64,000 nt of DNA from positions 186,001 through 250,000 of the forward strand of contig CAYJMS010000005.1 of assembly GCA_964371615.1 (NCBI GenBank), read 5' to 3'. This document shows positions 45,691-53,740 of the stretch, piece after piece. Position numbers and translations under genes: made by a program. The stretch's first letter is position 1; every line of letters begins with the position of its first letter. The stretch is from SpSt-333 sp964371615. Its GTDB lineage: Bacteria; Bacteroidota; Ignavibacteria; UBA10030; UBA8401. The notes beneath the pieces are model-generated. The model was not told the DNA's origin and searched no databases. It saw only the letters and a program-made list of their open reading frames with translations.

Positions 45691-46580
45691 CCTTACGGAC
45701 TAAAGCAGAACTGTTCCTATTTGGTACAACTTTCATTTGGGGCAGTACATTCGTTGTCGTGAAGGCGGGGATGGCGTTTATTTCTCCTTCGCTTTTTGTT
45801 GCGTTACGATTCGGCATCGGTGCTCTCTTGTTTGCAATTATCTTACGGAATCAATTTAAAAGCATTGAAAGAACAGCGATAAAAAAAGGAATATTTCTTG
45901 GCGGTATGCTGGGAACAGGCATCGTACTGCAAAATTACGGTATCTATGAAACGACGGCATCAAAGGCAGCTTTTATAACCGGTTTGATGGTGATATTTAC
46001 CCCGATTGCCCAATTTCTGTTAGTGCGTCGGGCTCCCAAAGCAGGCAACATTGTTGGAGTTGCGGTAGTCATCGCCGGATTATTTCTGTTAACCTCACCG
46101 ACGGGTTCAGGAATTAATTTCGGCGACGTACTGGTGTTGGTTTCGGCGGCGATTTTTGGTGTCTATATTGTGTATCTGGACGTGTATACAAGAAACGAGA
46201 ATGTGCTCCATCTCGCATTCATCCAAGTGACGGTGACATCTCTGACGGCAGGCGTGACAATACCGTTCGAGAAAATCGTATTGATCCCGAACAATCAGTT
46301 GCTTATTTCATTGTTCTATATGGGAATCTTTGCCACAGTGCTGACAACGTATGTACAAACACGGTATCAAAAGGATACTACGCCAACACGGGCGGTAATC
46401 ATTTTCACCATTGAACCGGTGATTACTGCCGTACTTGCTTATTATGTTCTGAATGAAGTATTAGGCTTTGTAGGGATTATCGGTGCCGTTACGATTGTTA
46501 TGGGAATATTTATCTCGGAACTATCAGATCCTATATCAAAAAAAATCGATTCTATCTCCAGTGGATTCTCAAACAAATGA
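45687..46580 (+). CDS. EamA/DMT-family membrane transporter
   Basis: 297 residues with ten predicted membrane helices and the duplicated EamA fold (TFIWGSTFVVVKAG; TPTRAVIIFTIEPVITAVLAYYVLNEVLG). It overlaps dprE2 by four bases (ATGA) and acylphosphatase by four. The family mostly exports small metabolites, but it also contains sugar-lipid and nucleotide-sugar movers. Coupling to dprE2 makes a lipid-pentose flippase conceivable; a general metabolite exporter is equally possible. Confidence 0.85.
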   Translation: MTLRTKAELFLFGTTFIWGSTFVVVKAGMAFISPSLFVALRFGIGALLFAIILRNQFKSIERTAIKKGIFLGGMLGTGIVLQNYGIYETTASKAAFITGLMVIFTPIAQFLLVRRAPKAGNIVGVAVVIAGLFLLTSPTGSGINFGDVLVLVSAAIFGVYIVYLDVYTRNENVLHLAFIQVTVTSLTAGVTIPFEKIVLIPNNQLLISLFYMGIFATVLTTYVQTRYQKDTTPTRAVIIFTIEPVITAVLAYYVLNEVLGFVGIIGAVTIVMGIFISELSDPISKKIDSISSGFSNK

Positions 46581-46852
46581 CAGCCAACGCCAAAATAACC
46601 GTTTCCGGTGTCGTCCAGGGTGTTGGATATCGGTGGTATGCCGATCGGTCAGCGCGTAAGTACGATTTGAAAGGTTTTGTGGAAAATAGGGCGAATGGAT
46701 CGGTATATTTGGAAGTGGAAGGGGAGAGAGGATTAATTGAAGAATTGATACAAGATCTGAAAGTCGGACCACGGTCTGCTTCCGTTACTGATGTCCATGT
46801 TGAATGGAACAAACCACATAATTTATTCATTAATTTTAAGATAAAAGCATGA
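46577..46852 (+). CDS. acyP: Acylphosphatase
   Basis: 91 residues, the usual size. The phosphate loop GVVQGVGYRWYADRSA supplies the conserved Arg, and ENRANGSVYLEVEG the catalytic Asn. It hydrolyses acyl phosphates such as carbamoyl phosphate and 1,3-bisphosphoglycerate in the cytoplasm. It overlaps both neighbours by four bases, so translation is coupled. Confidence 0.95.
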   Translation: MTANAKITVSGVVQGVGYRWYADRSARKYDLKGFVENRANGSVYLEVEGERGLIEELIQDLKVGPRSASVTDVHVEWNKPHNLFINFKIKA

Positions 46853-47328
46853 TAAGAGTAGGCTTTGGATTTGATGCGCATAAAATCGTACCGGGTCGAA
46901 AATTGATACTGGGGGGAGTAGAAATTCCGCACGATAAAGGACTACTTGGCCATTCCGATGCCGATGTCCTTCTTCATGCCATTTGCGATGCATTGTTGGG
47001 TGCTGTTGCTCTGGGCGATATTGGAAAGCACTTTCCTGATACGGATCCACGGTATAAAGGTATTTCCAGCTTGGAACTCTTAAAACATGTTCATTCTCTC
47101 ATTGAAAATAATGGGTATTCCATTGGAAATATTGATACGACAGTCGTCTTGGAATATCCAAAAATTGCACCATATATCGATACGATGAGAAAACGCATTG
47201 CGGAAACTCTGTATATTTTGGAAGAACAGATCTCTATCAAAGCAACAACAAATGAGGGAATGGGATTTATCGGAGCAAGGGAAGGCGCTGTTGCATATGC
47301 TGTTATATCTATTAATAAAAGAAAATAA
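46849..47328 (+). CDS. ispF: 2-C-methyl-D-erythritol 2,4-cyclodiphosphate synthase
   Basis: 159 residues. Starts VGFGFDAHKI (metal-binding Asp and His), then GLLGHSDADVLLHAICDALLGA, GDIGKHFPDTDPRYKG and ATTNEGMGFIGAREG, all hallmarks of IspF. It makes the cyclic diphosphate in the MEP pathway for isoprenoids, which also supply the polyprenyl phosphate used by the upstream dpr genes. Overlaps acyP by four bases. Confidence 0.97.
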   Translation: MIRVGFGFDAHKIVPGRKLILGGVEIPHDKGLLGHSDADVLLHAICDALLGAVALGDIGKHFPDTDPRYKGISSLELLKHVHSLIENNGYSIGNIDTTVVLEYPKIAPYIDTMRKRIAETLYILEEQISIKATTNEGMGFIGAREGAVAYAVISINKRK

Positions 47329-47334
47329 TATCAT

Positions 47335-47943
47335 TTGGAAACCTTCGTATCACAATTGCAGCAGCTTAATCCGCTTTGGGTGTACACAGCAATTTTCATA
47401 ATTGCATATATTGAAAATCTGTTCCCTCCGTCCCCCAGTGATGTAATGATCGTTGCAGGTGGATACCTTATTGGGATCGGTCACATTGATTTTACCACAA
47501 CACTATTGATTACTACTATCGGCAGTACCACCGGGTTTATGACTATGTATAAAGTCGGAGATTGGTTTGGAATAAGGATCATCGAAACCGGAAAGATGAA
47601 ATTCCTCCCATTGGATTCCATACATAAGGTTGAGGCGTGGTTTAGACGGTATGGATACTGGTTAATTGTCATCAATAGATTTTTGTCAGGAACACGTGCC
47701 ATAGTCGGTTTTTTTGCGGGAATATCTGAAGTAAAATTTCTCCCCACGACATTATTGTGTTTTATTAGTGCATTAGTGTGGAATGGTTTACTTTTATATT
47801 CCGGTACTCTTTTAGGCGAGAATTGGGAATCAATTGGATTTTATTTATCGACCTACAGTCAATTTGTTATTGTGTCATTAATTACGGCCGCTCTCATAAG
47901 TCTGATTATATGGTATCACAAGAAGGAAATTCAAAATGATTGA
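47335..47943 (+). CDS. DedA-family membrane protein
   Basis: 202 residues from a TTG start at 47335 (no ATG nearby; six bases after ispF). DedA/SNARE-associated fold: ENLFPPSPSDVMIVAGGYLIG, then the FxRY/G-type NRFLSGTRAIVGFFAGISEVKF segment, and about five membrane segments. Recent work on the family shows that some members recycle undecaprenyl phosphate or phospholipids across the membrane, which would fit neighbours in lipid-linked sugar metabolism. It overlaps the PAP2 gene by eight bases. Confidence 0.88.
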   Translation: METFVSQLQQLNPLWVYTAIFIIAYIENLFPPSPSDVMIVAGGYLIGIGHIDFTTTLLITTIGSTTGFMTMYKVGDWFGIRIIETGKMKFLPLDSIHKVEAWFRRYGYWLIVINRFLSGTRAIVGFFAGISEVKFLPTTLLCFISALVWNGLLLYSGTLLGENWESIGFYLSTYSQFVIVSLITAALISLIIWYHKKEIQND

Positions 47944-48523
47944 ATTTCTGTATTCAATCGATGTAGCAATATTTTTTTTCATTAATCAGACGATCACTAA
48001 TCCGATTTTTGATTGGCTGATGCCGCTTATCACTGATCTGAATCATAATATTATTGCCCGAATTGTAGTCATAATGTGGATTGGACTTATTATCTGGAAA
48101 GGAGGTAATAAGGGACGCATTACTGTTGGAGTATTAATTTTTGTAATAATCGGAAGTGATCAGTTCAATAGTGTAATTCTAAAAGACATATTCGGTAGAA
48201 TTCGTCCCTGTAAAGCATTGGAAGGAGTAAGATTATTGGTGGATTGTGGCGGTGGCTTATCGTTTCCTTCATCCCATGCGGTAAACAATTTTGCCGGTGC
48301 TGCAGTAATAAGTCATTTTTACAGGAAACAAGCCAAATATTGGTATGCATTTGCTGCGTTGGTAGCTTTTACACGCACTTATGTCGGAGTCCATTATCCA
48401 TCAGACATACTTGCAGGTGGACTCATAGGATTAGGCATCGGCTTTTCTGTAACATATATTTGGGATCAAATCAATTCATATTATCGAATACAAAAGTCAA
48501 GAGAATCGTATAAATCCTTGTGA
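47936..48523 (+). CDS. PAP2-superfamily membrane phosphatase
   Basis: 195 residues with about five or six membrane helices. The three phosphatase motifs are complete: KDIFGRIRPC, PSSHAVNN and RTYVGVHYPSDILAG. PAP2 enzymes remove phosphate from lipid phosphates at the membrane, such as undecaprenyl diphosphate or phosphatidate. Mycobacteria have a PAP2 protein next to DPPR synthase that has been proposed as the missing DPPR phosphatase, so that role should be considered here. Its end overlaps the lnt start (GTGA). Confidence 0.9.
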   Translation: MIEFLYSIDVAIFFFINQTITNPIFDWLMPLITDLNHNIIARIVVIMWIGLIIWKGGNKGRITVGVLIFVIIGSDQFNSVILKDIFGRIRPCKALEGVRLLVDCGGGLSFPSSHAVNNFAGAAVISHFYRKQAKYWYAFAALVAFTRTYVGVHYPSDILAGGLIGLGIGFSVTYIWDQINSYYRIQKSRESYKSL

Positions 48524-50151
48524 TATATAAATTTAAAATTGAGACTGAAAGTAAAAATTTGCTATTACTTTCTGCGTCAACAGCCATTGCATTGGGCGTA
48601 GCATTCCCGCCATTCCCTTTGGGAATCTTTTCTTGTTTTGCATTTATTCCATTCCTTATGTTGGTTGAAAAAATCCAATCCTATGGTAGGTTTTTTCGTT
48701 ATTCATACGCCACTTTTCTGCTCTTTGTCTTGATCACTCTTTATTGGGTAGGAGGATTCACTCATTTCAAAGATCCCTACCTGATGATAGCCGGAATAGC
48801 ATTATTTCTTTGGCAACCATTTTTTTTAACTATCCCTGCTTCTTTATATTTCCTAGTCAGAAAAAGAATTTCACATGATATTTCAATTGTGACATTTCCG
48901 TTAATATGGGTAACATTTGAATGGTTATATGCTCTAGGTGAGTTTGCATTTCCATGGTTAAGCATCGGGAATACACAAACTTACAATCTTCTTAAGATAC
49001 AATTTATCGATCTGACTGGGGTTTTTGGATTGTCGCTTTGGGTTCTTTCCATTAACATGTTAGTTTTTTTCTTTATTAAAAGTATTAGCAACTCTTACTC
49101 AAAGTCTATTCGTTATGTGCTACTGACAGCCATAGTAATTGTATATATTGCACCGGATTTTTATGGCAGACACAAAAAAGCATCGAACTCAGTACATTCG
49201 GAGATAGCGGGTATCACTGTTGGCGTTGTTCAGCCAAATGTAGATCCATGGAATAAATGGGAAGGGTCTAAAACATTTTTAGGTAGATGGCAGCAAGTCC
49301 AATCATATCTTGACATTATACGTGAGAATATAACAGATAGCACGGATATGGTCGTATTGCCTGAATCGGCAATGTTAATAAATGTACCCGAACTATTTGA
49401 ACAATCGAACGAAATACATCGTTTGGTAGACAGCCTAAATGTCACACTATTAAGCGGTTATGCAAGGGTATCTTATTATTATGATAATTCGGCCCCGGTT
49501 TCGAGTAATATCCTCAAAGGCACAAACATCAGATATGACTCTTATAACTCAATTATGATGTTTGAACCCGGCTCACGACAGATACAAACGTACAGCAAAA
49601 TGCGGTTGGTGCCATTTGCGGAACGCATACCATATGCTGATCATGTGCCATTTTTGATTGAACCACTGCGATGGGGAGTCGGCATATCGAATTGGGGAAT
49701 GGGGAGAGACAGTACCATTTTTGAAAATGACCGACTTGGATCAAAATTTTTATCGATGGTTTGCTATGAATCCATATTTCCTGAATTTGTCGCCTCATTT
49801 GTCAATAAAGGGGCAGATTTTCTAGTTTTCATCACAAATGATAGTTGGTGGGGAAATACATCCGGCGCACGACAGCATAATCAATATGCTCTTTTACGTG
49901 CAATAGAGAACCGACGATGGGTGGTGCGATGTGCAAATGGAGGAATTTCCTCATTCATTGATCCTTTTGGAAACATATACGATCAAACGGAAATGTACAC
50001 ACAGGCATATATTCAGAGAAAAATATTTCCATTAAGCGAAAAAACCTTTTACACCAGCCATGGCGATTGGATTGCCCGAATTAGCGCGAGTTTAACTCTT
50101 TTAATTCTTATTGTAACAATGGGTTATACAATTTATCGGAAGCGATTATGA
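48520..50151 (+). CDS. lnt: Apolipoprotein N-acyltransferase
   Basis: 543 residues from GTG 48520, which overlaps the PAP2 stop. About six N-terminal membrane helices precede a periplasmic nitrilase-like domain. The triad is present: Glu285 (VVLPESA), Lys360 (YSKMRLVPFAE) and Cys415 (SMVCYES). It transfers an acyl chain to the N-terminal Cys of lipoproteins, the last maturation step, in keeping with the lipoproteins encoded at 8211 and 9046. A last membrane helix ends the chain. Overlaps ltaE by four bases. Confidence 0.94.
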   Translation: MIYKFKIETESKNLLLLSASTAIALGVAFPPFPLGIFSCFAFIPFLMLVEKIQSYGRFFRYSYATFLLFVLITLYWVGGFTHFKDPYLMIAGIALFLWQPFFLTIPASLYFLVRKRISHDISIVTFPLIWVTFEWLYALGEFAFPWLSIGNTQTYNLLKIQFIDLTGVFGLSLWVLSINMLVFFFIKSISNSYSKSIRYVLLTAIVIVYIAPDFYGRHKKASNSVHSEIAGITVGVVQPNVDPWNKWEGSKTFLGRWQQVQSYLDIIRENITDSTDMVVLPESAMLINVPELFEQSNEIHRLVDSLNVTLLSGYARVSYYYDNSAPVSSNILKGTNIRYDSYNSIMMFEPGSRQIQTYSKMRLVPFAERIPYADHVPFLIEPLRWGVGISNWGMGRDSTIFENDRLGSKFLSMVCYESIFPEFVASFVNKGADFLVFITNDSWWGNTSGARQHNQYALLRAIENRRWVVRCANGGISSFIDPFGNIYDQTEMYTQAYIQRKIFPLSEKTFYTSHGDWIARISASLTLLILIVTMGYTIYRKRL

Positions 50152-51185
50152 GTACTCAATATATAGATTTACGAAGTGATACCGTTACACGACCGTCAAA
50201 GGCAATGAGGGAAGCAATGGCAAATGCTGACGTCGGTGATGATGTCTTTGGCGAAGATCCGACCGTGAATGATCTCCAGCAATCTGTTGCCGCAATGTTG
50301 GGGAAGGAAAGTGCACTTTTCGTTCCGAGTGGATGTATGAGCAATCAATTGGCATTAAAGGCCCATACGAATGCAGGTGATGAAGTAATTATGGAGCAGG
50401 ATGCCCATATGTTCAATTATGAAACTGCCGCCCCTGCTGTACTGTCGTCGGTTCAGGTTAAGACGATACCGGGGATTCGCGGTGTATTTCGGGCTGAAGA
50501 TCTATTGCCGCATATCCGGCCGGCATTGTATTATATGCCGAAATCTAAATTAATTTGTATAGAAAACACCCATAATCGCGCCGGGGGGACGGTATTTCCG
50601 CTTGATGAGATCAAAAAAATATCAACGTTTTGCAAGGATCATGGAATTTTGTTCCATCTTGATGGTGCACGATTGTGGAATGCATCGGTTGCGACCGGTA
50701 TACCGGTAAAAGATTGGGCGCAGTATTTCGATTCCGTTTCGGTTTGCTTTTCAAAGGGTCTGGGTGCACCTGTCGGTTCCGCTCTTTGTGGAAATCAGCA
50801 GTTTGTAGCCACGGCTCGAAAGTGGAGAAAAGTGTTCGGTGGCGGTATGAGGCAATCCGGTATAATTGCTGCCGGTGCATTGTTTGCTCTTCGTAATAAT
50901 ATCGATCGGCTGAAGGAGGATCACAAAAAAGCTGAATTCTTTGCGCGGGAAATATCTAAAATTCCGTCTTTCGAAATCGACGTGGAGAGCGTACAAACGA
51001 ATATTGTACTCGTTGATGTTCAAAAAACCGGTAAAACACCGCAACAAGTGATTGACACTCTCAAAGAACAGGGTGTACTCGTTTCAGGAGGAACATTTAC
51101 AAAATTTCGTGCCGTGATGCATCTTGACGTGACCATGCAACAAGTTGAAAATGCTGTTGAGACTATACAACGGATGTATCACTAA
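50148..51185 (+). CDS. ltaE: Low-specificity L-threonine aldolase
   Basis: 345 residues. The typical start is IDLRSDTVTRPSKAMREAMANADVGDDVFGEDPTVNDL. The PLP-binding lysine is Lys203 in SVCFSKGLGAPVG, and HLDGARLWNA holds the conserved Asp. It cleaves L-threonine or L-allo-threonine to glycine and acetaldehyde. Overlaps lnt by four bases. Confidence 0.95.
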   Translation: MSTQYIDLRSDTVTRPSKAMREAMANADVGDDVFGEDPTVNDLQQSVAAMLGKESALFVPSGCMSNQLALKAHTNAGDEVIMEQDAHMFNYETAAPAVLSSVQVKTIPGIRGVFRAEDLLPHIRPALYYMPKSKLICIENTHNRAGGTVFPLDEIKKISTFCKDHGILFHLDGARLWNASVATGIPVKDWAQYFDSVSVCFSKGLGAPVGSALCGNQQFVATARKWRKVFGGGMRQSGIIAAGALFALRNNIDRLKEDHKKAEFFAREISKIPSFEIDVESVQTNIVLVDVQKTGKTPQQVIDTLKEQGVLVSGGTFTKFRAVMHLDVTMQQVENAVETIQRMYH

Positions 51186-51206
51186 GCACCAGTCGGAATA
51201 TTGCAT

Positions 51207-51647
51207 ATGGACAATACGAAATTTAAGCATTCGCATGCGATTACGGTTCGTAATTATGAGATCGACTGGCAGGGGATTGTTCATAATGGAAATTATCTTC
51301 TGTATTTCGAAGTGGCGCGTTTGGAGTACTTTAAGAAATTGGGTATGGATTTTGACCAGCGAGCAATTAACGGGCATTCGAAGGTCGTTGTAGTCCGCAA
51401 CGAAATTGATTATCTATCCCCGGCGACGTTTGGCGATACATTGACAATACACACGCGGACTGTTTCGGTAAATAACTCAAGTATTACGTGCGAATCAATT
51501 ATGATTGACGAACAAAAAAATATAATTGTATCAAAAAACAAATGCATTCTAGTATGGCTCGATCACGTGACGAATACCGCAATGAGGGTCCCGGATCACT
51601 TTCGACAACGCGTACAACAATTTGAAGGGATCGACGCGGCGACGTAA
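51207..51647 (+). CDS. Acyl-CoA thioesterase, YbgC/4HBT type
   Basis: 146 residues from ATG 51207 (in-frame TTG two codons earlier is less likely). Hot-dog fold with the 4-hydroxybenzoyl-CoA thioesterase-type active-site segment YEIDWQGIVHNGNYLLYFEVARLEYF (Asp at the catalytic position). It hydrolyses acyl-CoA thioesters; the substrate is unknown. It overlaps trpE by one base (TAATG). Confidence 0.88.
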   Translation: MDNTKFKHSHAITVRNYEIDWQGIVHNGNYLLYFEVARLEYFKKLGMDFDQRAINGHSKVVVVRNEIDYLSPATFGDTLTIHTRTVSVNNSSITCESIMIDEQKNIIVSKNKCILVWLDHVTNTAMRVPDHFRQRVQQFEGIDAAT

Positions 51648-53170
51648 TGTCCTGTTGTTCATGTAAACCTATGATATCATTTGATGAATTCAAGAAATTA
51701 TCGGCCAATGGTAATGTCATTCCGTTATTCGACGAGATACTGGCAGACACTGAAACTCCGGTCTCGGTGTACTTGAAGGTGCGGGATGAAAGTCCCTATT
51801 CGTTTTTGCTGGAGAGTATCGAAGGGGGAGAGAATATCGGACGGTATTCGTTTATTGGATTCAACCCGTTCAGCAATTTCATTATTCGCGGCACCTCTTT
51901 CGAAATACAATCGCGGCATCCGGATGTTACCGTGCTGCCAAAGTTGGTCGAAGGAATAACCCATCCTGTCGAAGCATTGCAGAAAATATTTTCTCACTAT
52001 CATACCGCTTCAGTCGAAGGATTGCCGCGGTTGGCAAGCGGTGCGATAGGATATTTCGGATACGAAACGGTGCGGCTGTTGGAAAATATTCCGACGCCAA
52101 AAATCGACGAATTACATCTCGACGATGCGCTTCTAATGTTTCTCGATACTTTGTTCGTGTTCGATAATGTCAAACGGAAGTTGCTGATCGTATCGAATGC
52201 CTATGTTCCCGCCGGCTCATCTGACGTTGTTTTAACTACGGAATATGAAAAAGCAGTTTCTGAGATCGCCAAAATGAGAAAAATGCTCTTGAAGTCTGTC
52301 CCGTCTCATTTGTCGACACCGTCTGTCGGTCCGTTGGAACAATCGATTAGTCAATCGGAATACGAAAAAATGGTGGTACGGTCGATTGCCTACATTGTCG
52401 AAGGCGATATTTTCCAGGTGTTACCGTCGCACAGGATGAAGCGAAAATACGACGGAGACCCATTTGCCGTGTACCGTATGCTCCGCGTCATAAATCCATC
52501 ACCATATATGTATTATTTTTCTCTCAACGGACTCTGCATTGCCGGTTCATCGCCGGAACTATTGGTACGCGTTGAAAATAATATTGTCGAAACCAGGCCG
52601 ATAGCGGGAACGCGCAAACGGGGAAAGGATCAGGAGGAGGATAAACGTCTCGCAGCGGACCTTCTTACGGATCAGAAAGAGCTCGCAGAGCATTTGATGT
52701 TGATCGATCTCGGCAGAAACGATATCGGCCGCATCAGCGAATTCGGAAATGTCGATGTGACAGAATACATGGTCATTGAAAAATACTCGCATGTTATGCA
52801 TATTGTTTCGAATATCAGAGGGAGACTGAAGAAAGGTCTTACGGCGATCGATGCATTTTTCTCCTGCTTTCCGGCAGGAACGCTTTCCGGAGCTCCCAAG
52901 ATACGCGCCATGGAGATCATTGCCGAACTCGAATCGGTAAAGCGAGGAGTCTACGGCGGTGCAATCGGATATCTTGACTTTTCCGGTAATCTCGATTCGT
53001 GCATCGCGATCCGCACGACGATTATAAAAGACGGGTATGCATATTTTCAAGCCGGAGCCGGCATTGTGTATGATTCAATTCCGTCACGCGAATACCAGGA
53101 GACGCTCGATAAAATGTCGGCGAGCATCCGTGCGGTTGAAGCAACAGTTCGAATGGATGTGACAGTATGA
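51647..53170 (+). CDS. trpE: Anthranilate synthase component I
   Basis: 507 residues from the coupled ATG 51647; an alternative ATG at 51671 would drop a Cys-rich leader (MSCCSCKP). The feedback site LLESIEGGENIGRYSFIG has the LLES tryptophan-binding motif. Chorismate-binding core: GDIFQVLPSHR, SSPELLVRVENNIVETRPIAGTRKRG, DLGRNDIGRISEFGNV, FPAGTLSGAPKIRAMEII, QAGAGIVYDS. It forms anthranilate from chorismate with TrpG. The other trp genes are not in the window. Overlaps trpG by four bases. Confidence 0.95.
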   Translation: MSCCSCKPMISFDEFKKLSANGNVIPLFDEILADTETPVSVYLKVRDESPYSFLLESIEGGENIGRYSFIGFNPFSNFIIRGTSFEIQSRHPDVTVLPKLVEGITHPVEALQKIFSHYHTASVEGLPRLASGAIGYFGYETVRLLENIPTPKIDELHLDDALLMFLDTLFVFDNVKRKLLIVSNAYVPAGSSDVVLTTEYEKAVSEIAKMRKMLLKSVPSHLSTPSVGPLEQSISQSEYEKMVVRSIAYIVEGDIFQVLPSHRMKRKYDGDPFAVYRMLRVINPSPYMYYFSLNGLCIAGSSPELLVRVENNIVETRPIAGTRKRGKDQEEDKRLAADLLTDQKELAEHLMLIDLGRNDIGRISEFGNVDVTEYMVIEKYSHVMHIVSNIRGRLKKGLTAIDAFFSCFPAGTLSGAPKIRAMEIIAELESVKRGVYGGAIGYLDFSGNLDSCIAIRTTIIKDGYAYFQAGAGIVYDSIPSREYQETLDKMSASIRAVEATVRMDVTV

Positions 53171-53736
53171 TCATCGTTCTTGATAATTATGATTCGTTCA
53201 CTTATAATCTCGTCCAATATTTGGGAGAAATGAATGTAGAGTTGTTTGTGGTGCGGAATGACAAGATCACTACTGATGAAATCCGTCATCAACGTCCCGA
53301 TGCTATCGTCATCTCTCCGGGTCCCTGTACTCCACGGGAAGCGGGCGTCTCAGTGCCGATTGTGAAGGAACTGTATACCGAATATCCCATCCTCGGGGTT
53401 TGCCTGGGGCATCAATCGATCGGCGAAGCGTTTGGCGGGAATATTATCAAGGCATCGTCCGTCGTCCACGGCAAGACATCGGAGATTCTGCACGACGGCC
53501 GGGGAATATTCCGTTCGATACCGAACAAGTTTCGCGCAACGCGGTATCACTCTTTGGTCATCGATCCGCTTTCGTTACCGGACGTCCTTGAAGTGACCGC
53601 AACGACCGGCGACGGCGTGATTATGGGTGTGCAGCATAAGAAGTACCCCGTGTTCGGTGTTCAGTTTCACCCTGAATCGGTCGCGACGGAGCACGGAAAA
53701 GTGTTGTTACGAAATTTTGTCGAGAAAAAATATTAA
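53167..53736 (+). CDS. trpG: Anthranilate synthase component II (glutamine amidotransferase)
   Basis: 189 residues. Triad amidotransferase: LDNYDSFTYNL, SPGPCTPREAG, nucleophile Cys in GVCLGHQSIGE, and His/Glu in VQFHPESVATEHG. It supplies ammonia to TrpE. In many bacteria the same subunit also serves PabB for folate, and no separate pabA is seen here. The gene overlaps trpE by four bases. Confidence 0.95.
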   Translation: MIIVLDNYDSFTYNLVQYLGEMNVELFVVRNDKITTDEIRHQRPDAIVISPGPCTPREAGVSVPIVKELYTEYPILGVCLGHQSIGEAFGGNIIKASSVVHGKTSEILHDGRGIFRSIPNKFRATRYHSLVIDPLSLPDVLEVTATTGDGVIMGVQHKKYPVFGVQFHPESVATEHGKVLLRNFVEKKY

Positions 53737-53740
53737 CGCA

